Source: Anaerolineae bacterium | Lineage (GTDB): Bacteria; Chloroflexota; Anaerolineae; Aggregatilineales; UBA2796 | Length of the DNA stretch: 8,426 nucleotides | Assembly (NCBI GenBank): GCA_020851855.1 | Contig: JADZBY010000438.1 | Coordinates: 1-8,426 of the forward strand | Direction: 5' to 3' | Shown here: piece by piece, positions 5,887 through 8,426 of the stretch | How positions within the stretch are numbered: position 1 is the first letter of the stretch | Layout: each line of letters opens with the position of its first letter | The notes under the pieces: generated by a model | Told to the model about the DNA's origin: nothing | The model's database searches: none | Seen by the model: only the letters and a program-made list of their open reading frames with translations | Program-made: the position numbers and the translations under genes

Positions 5887-7437
5887 TCAGGCCGGGATCA
5901 GGTGGTCAATTTCTCGCGACGCTTCGGCATTTTCGCGTTTGCCGGCGGGCGCGGCGTGCGGTTCTGCCGGGCCGATCAGGTTCTCTACGATGATCGACGA
6001 CGACAAGACGCCGGGCAGTCCAGCGCCGGGATGTGTGCCGGCTCCGGCGAAATACAGGTTGTCGAAGTCCTCGGAGCGGTTATGCGGGCGGAACCACGCC
6101 GATTGCAGCAGGATGGGCTGCACGCTGAAGGCCGCGCCCTTGACGCTGTTGAGCGTATTCTGGAAATGCAGCGGGTCGACCATGCGCTCCACGACGATGT
6201 TCGCCTGCAGATCGGGCAGATAGTTGTCCTCGAGGAACTGCATGATCGCGTCGCGGTACGGTTTGGCCTGCGTCGTCCAGTCCACGTCGGCATCCAGGTT
6301 CGGCACGGGAGCCAGCACGTAGAACGACTCGCCGCCTTCGGGCGCGAGTGATGGATCGTCCAGGCTCGGCATGTGCAGATAGAGCGAAAACTCGTCGGAG
6401 AGCTTCTTGCGCTTGAAAATGTCGGTGAGAAGGCCCTTGTAGCTCTTGCTCAGGATGATGTTGTGGTGCGCCAACCCATGCTCGCGGTACTGCCGCCGCG
6501 TGCCGAAGTAGATCACGACGAGCGACACGCTGTACTTCATGCGGTCGATGCGCCGGTCGGTGAATTTGCGCCGGTATTGCGCCGGAATCAGATGCTTGTA
6601 GGTGAAGGCCACGTCCGCGTTCGAGACGATGTGGTCGGCGCGGTGAATCTGGCCGTCCGCCAGCCGGATGCCGGTCACGCGGCGGCCTTCCACGAGGATT
6701 TCGTTGACCTCGGCGTTCAGGTGGATACGCCCGCCAAGCTCTTCAAAAAGCCGGCCCATCGCGGACACAATCGCGCCCGTGCCGCCAACGGCGTAATGGA
6801 TGCCCCACTCGCGCTCCAGGTAGTGAATCATGGCGTAGATGGACGGCGCGTCGAACGGGTTGCCGCCGATCAGGAGCGGGTGGAACGAGAAGCAGCGCCG
6901 CAGAAACTCGTCCTTCACGAACTGCGCGGCATAGTGGTACACGCTCAGGTACGACTGCATCCGGATCAGGTCCGGCGCGACCTTGAGCATGTCGGTGAAG
7001 TGCAAAAACGGCTTGTCGGCCAGTTCCACGAAGCCCTTTTGGAAGATGGCCTTCGTGGTTCCCATGAAGCGCTGGTAGCCGTCGCGGTCGGCGGGATTCC
7101 ACTTTTCGATCTGGTCGAGGATGAATTTCTCGTCGCCGTTGTAGTCAAAGCTGCGCCCGGTGTGGTCGAAAATGCGGTAGAACGGGTCGCATGGCCTGAG
7201 CGTGAAGTAATCTTCGCGGCGGCGTCCGGCGGCAGCCCACAGGTCATCGAACATGAACGGCGCGGTGATGACCGTCGGCCCGGCATCAAACGTGTAACCG
7301 TCGATGCTGAAGACATATGCGCGGCCACCCAGCTTATCGAGCTTCTCAAAAAGCTCCACCTGGTGGCCCTTCGCGGCGAGACGGATCGCGGCTCCCAGCC
7401 CGCCAAACCCGCTGCCAATCACGATCACTTTGGACAT
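5887..7437 (-). CDS. crtI: Phytoene desaturase (CrtI type, lycopene-forming)
   Basis: An FAD-dependent membrane-associated desaturase converting phytoene to lycopene, or possibly to neurosporene. It has 516 residues, near the family norm. The N-terminal Rossmann motif is VIVIGSGFGGLGAAIRLA (4-21) with E31 binding the ribose, then LGGRA (36-40) and DAGPTVIT (51-58). The bacterial-type phytoene dehydrogenase signature is complete at the C-terminus (NLYFAGAGTHPGAGLPGV, 460-477). The last 30 or so residues are a charged, non-conserved tail. The start at 7437 (MSKVIVIG) was chosen because it places the FAD motif at the extreme N-terminus as in the family; an in-frame ATG at 7512 would overlap the predicted promoter. 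A moderate AGG precedes it. First gene of the cluster. The number of desaturation steps cannot be read directly, but a downstream lycopene cyclase implies lycopene. Confidence 0.93.
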   Translation of the reverse strand: MSKVIVIGSGFGGLGAAIRLAAKGHQVELFEKLDKLGGRAYVFSIDGYTFDAGPTVITAPFMFDDLWAAAGRRREDYFTLRPCDPFYRIFDHTGRSFDYNGDEKFILDQIEKWNPADRDGYQRFMGTTKAIFQKGFVELADKPFLHFTDMLKVAPDLIRMQSYLSVYHYAAQFVKDEFLRRCFSFHPLLIGGNPFDAPSIYAMIHYLEREWGIHYAVGGTGAIVSAMGRLFEELGGRIHLNAEVNEILVEGRRVTGIRLADGQIHRADHIVSNADVAFTYKHLIPAQYRRKFTDRRIDRMKYSVSLVVIYFGTRRQYREHGLAHHNIILSKSYKGLLTDIFKRKKLSDEFSLYLHMPSLDDPSLAPEGGESFYVLAPVPNLDADVDWTTQAKPYRDAIMQFLEDNYLPDLQANIVVERMVDPLHFQNTLNSVKGAAFSVQPILLQSAWFRPHNRSEDFDNLYFAGAGTHPGAGLPGVLSSSIIVENLIGPAEPHAAPAGKRENAEASREIDHLIPA

Positions 7438-7502
7438 GCTGCCTGCTTCCCCCGAACGGCCACGAACGGCCTTGTGTCGATAGATTGAACAACCTTTGCA
7501 AA

Positions 7503-7511
7503 ATAATAGCA
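7503..7511 (-). promoter_or_regulatory. Extended -10 promoter of the carotenoid cluster
   Basis: On the - strand TGCTATTAT reads as an extended -10 (TGn followed by TATTAT, five of six matches to TATAAT). It lies in a locally AT-rich patch of an otherwise GC-rich region, about 65 bases before the crtI start codon. No good -35 hexamer is found at 16-18 bases upstream; that position carries the GGTGT-g-ACACC palindrome instead. This suggests an extended -10 or activator-dependent promoter driving crtI-crtB-crtO-crtYcd. Confidence 0.5.
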
Positions 7512-7520
7512 TAAGTTAGT

Positions 7521-7559
7521 GGTGTGACACCGCCTTTTCATCGGACACTCATCGGCGGT
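7521..7559. promoter_or_regulatory. Candidate operator upstream of crtI
   Basis: Three short symmetric elements lie immediately upstream of the candidate -10. GGTGT-g-ACACC (7521-7531) is a perfect palindrome over the -35 position. TCATCGG occurs at 7538-7544 and 7549-7555, two direct copies 11 bp apart, so on the same helix face (CCGATGA in the direction of crtI). accgcc (7529-7534) and ggcggt (7554-7559) bracket them as an inverted repeat. This spacing suits an activator or light/oxygen-responsive regulator, but no known operator consensus was recognised. Confidence 0.35.
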
Positions 7560-8070
7560 TTGGAGAGGGCCGAAAGAGGTACGAGGGGTTTGGGTCCATT
7601 GTAAATTACGCAACGGAAAGCCGAGGGTCGCAGAATTTGCACCGAGGTCGCAGGACGGTAACGGAACAGACGCTTTGCGGAATCGAATACGGCGGCCAGC
7701 CTGCGTGCCGACCGCCGTATCCGTGTGGCCATGCCCCGGTCCTGTGGCCTGCGGGGGGTCCGCCAACACCCCTGAAGTCGCACCCAGAGACCCGGCAGCC
7801 GCCGGGCGCATGGTCACGCCCAGGAACCCGAACCGAACGTGGACGATGTGAGAGCCGCAGCGCAGAAAGCCCCTATCCCACCCTCGTCGTTGTTTGCGCC
7901 GTCAGACCGTGGTGCTACGCCTGTACCCGATCAACCGTACTCGTGTACGCAGTGCCCGATACGCCTTACGGAATGTCGGGAGTCGAACCCGTATGGCCAT
8001 TTTCAGGGCTACCAGTTGTGATCTCGCCCGGCACAAAAAACAACTACCAGCGCTGCTGCTTTGTAAGAAT
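7560..8070. other. Non-coding stretch upstream of the carotenoid cluster
   Basis: About 500 bases with no credible gene. The longest open frame here (about 213 codons on +) has no family motifs, has Pro/Arg/Cys-rich composition, and runs into the repeat cluster where the repeats themselves are translated, so it is not accepted. The stretch holds an imperfect direct repeat ccgagg(g)tcgcag (7621-7633 and 7642-7653), a 9-bp inverted repeat (7687-7695 / 7712-7720, loop 16), a 6-bp GC stem with 4-base loop (7791-7806), and a tRNA-T-arm-like hairpin (7977-7991, - strand). No riboswitch consensus was recognised. Confidence 0.6.
7687..7720. repeat. 9-bp inverted repeat
   Basis: atacggcgg (7687-7695) and ccgccgtat (7712-7720) are perfectly complementary around a 16-base loop. 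It lies about 250 bases upstream of crtI. No T-run follows on either strand. It could be a structural or regulator site; nothing more can be said from the sequence. Confidence 0.4.
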
Positions 8071-8077
8071 AGCCGCT

Positions 8078-8102
8078 GCGGACGAGGCAGGCCGGTCCCT
8101 AC
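8078..8102. repeat. REP-like hairpin, copy A (degenerate)
   Basis: Shares gcggacgaggcagg with copies B and D and ends in the CTAC foot. Its right arm reads ccggtcc instead of cctcgtcc (one base lost, one changed), so the stem is broken. It reads as a decayed member of the cluster, in the same orientation as copies B and D. Confidence 0.6.
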
Positions 8103-8110
8103 ACCGCCTG

Positions 8111-8161
8111 CGTTGCCCCCGCCCGCTGTCCGGCGCGGACGAGGCAGGCCTCGTCCCTACA
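8111..8161. repeat. 51-bp direct repeat, unit 1 (contains REP-like hairpin copy B)
   Basis: Duplicated at 8213-8263 with an offset of exactly 102 bases and 3 mismatches in 51 positions, all clustered between the leading cgttgcccccgcccgctg and the hairpin. The hairpin (8137-8156) has perfect 8-bp arms GGACGAGG and CCTCGTCC around CAGG, preceded by GCGC and followed by CTAC (GTAG on the - strand). A GTAG foot beside an imperfect palindrome is the hallmark of REP sequences mobilised by RAYT-type Y1 transposases (established for other bacteria; inferred here). Confidence 0.7.
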
Positions 8162-8170
8162 CCACCTACC

Positions 8171-8198
8171 GTAGGGACAACGCCTGCGTTGTCCGCGC
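8171..8198. repeat. REP-like hairpin, copy C (inverted, with compensatory stem changes)
   Basis: GTAG (8171-8174), then arms GGACAACG and CGTTGTCC around CCTG (8175-8194), then GCGC (8195-8198). It is the mirror image of copy B, 10 bases away, making a BIME-like head-to-head pair. Its inner stem bases differ from copy B on both sides in a way that keeps all 8 pairs, while foot, spacer and GCGC tail are unchanged. A 13-bp tandem repeat (gttgtccgcgctt/c, 8188-8213) extends from its right arm. Confidence 0.7.
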
Positions 8199-8212
8199 TT
8201 GTTGTCCGCGCT

Positions 8213-8263
8213 CGTTGCCCCCGCCCGCTGCCCGCTGCGGACGAGGCAGGCCTCGTCCCTACA
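8213..8263. repeat. 51-bp direct repeat, unit 2 (contains REP-like hairpin copy D)
   Basis: Second unit of the 51-bp duplication. The hairpin arms GGACGAGG / CCTCGTCC (8239-8246, 8251-8258) are identical to copy B, with the same CAGG spacer and CTAC foot. Copies A, B and D share orientation; C is inverted. Confidence 0.7.
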
Positions 8264-8426
8264 TCCTTGGCGTTGTGAGATGTCTTTGCCGCAGGCGGGC
8301 GCGCTTCCTTCCATTACATCGCGTCCCTGGCGCAGCGCCTGCGTCGCTTCCGATACGGTTCTTTTCAGTGTCTGTGCGTCGTTTGAAACGTTTTTCGGTC
8401 GAATGGCGACCGCCGGAGCGTGGTGA
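8264..8426. other. Unassigned right edge
   Basis: No recognisable gene. A - strand frame is open from the right edge through the repeat cluster to a stop at 8099 and could be the end of a gene outside the window, but its A-rich third positions differ from the strongly GC-ending codons of the carotenoid genes and most of it translates repeat DNA. A + strand frame ending in TGA at the last base has no family motifs either. Confidence 0.4.

Noticed and set aside
6373..7488. Long + strand open frame opposite crtI
   Set aside because: Antisense shadow of a complete CrtI with its full C-terminal signature; no ribosome binding site or motifs of its own.
7790..7850. Cobalamin riboswitch suggested by a cccaggaaccc string and nearby GC stems
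   Set aside because: The conserved B12 box (GCCACTG) and the remaining core elements are absent, and the strand does not suit crtI.
7961..8036. Complete tRNA or tmRNA 3' end on the - strand
   Set aside because: The T-arm is good, but no 7-bp acceptor stem, no paired anticodon stem and no CCA-ready 3' end can be built; kept only as a low-interest fragment.
8078..8263. CRISPR array
   Set aside because: Repeats are palindromic, in mixed orientation and irregularly spaced, without unique spacers of constant length and without cas genes.
7637..8278. + strand open frame of about 213 codons upstream of crtI
   Set aside because: No motifs, unusual composition, and the second half repeats ADEAGLVPT, which is simply the REP hairpin translated.
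8099..8425. - strand frame open from the right edge, possibly the 3' end of a neighbouring gene
   Set aside because: About half of it is repeat DNA and its codon third positions do not match the neighbouring genes; sequence beyond the edge would decide.

Overview
This is a GC-rich bacterial chromosome fragment. It holds the 3' part of a nucleotide-sugar epimerase gene, a gene for a secreted alpha/beta hydrolase, and a compact four-gene carotenoid cluster. About 1 kb of non-coding, repeat-rich DNA follows. The fused CrtY c/d-type lycopene cyclase, the CrtO-like oxidoreductase and the abundant GTAG-footed palindromic repeats suggest a Chloroflexota (Anaerolineae-like) genome. That placement is inference; no taxonomic marker gene is present.

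Layout. The + strand carries only the epimerase (3-755, cut by the left edge), closest to plant-type GDP-mannose 3,5-epimerase. It converges on the hydrolase gene (906-2129, - strand), and a 14-bp GC-rich hairpin lies between them. The other genes, also on the - strand, are transcribed in the order crtI (7437-5887), crtB (5840-4884), crtO-like (4882-3317), lycopene cyclase (about 3151-2339). A tandem GGGTGG/CCACCC hairpin followed by a T-rich stretch (2222-2271) closes the cluster. A candidate extended -10 promoter (7503-7511) with an upstream palindrome and two CCGATGA direct repeats opens it.

How the genes work together. CrtB condenses two geranylgeranyl diphosphates to phytoene, CrtI desaturates phytoene to lycopene, the cyclase forms beta-ionone rings (gamma- or beta-carotene), and the CrtO-like enzyme would add 4-keto groups. 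The predicted product is a keto-carotenoid of the echinenone/canthaxanthin type. No GGPP synthase (crtE), hydroxylase or glycosyltransferase is visible, so precursor supply and late tailoring must be encoded elsewhere.

The most notable non-coding structures are a 140-bp element with about 20-bp inverted termini and two internal hairpins, wedged between crtO and the cyclase gene (3177-3316), and a REP-like cluster at 8078-8263. One hairpin of that cluster differs from its relatives by paired changes that keep the stem intact. I see no convincing new multi-gene system. The interest lies in the carotenoid operon's likely product and control, and in the repeats.
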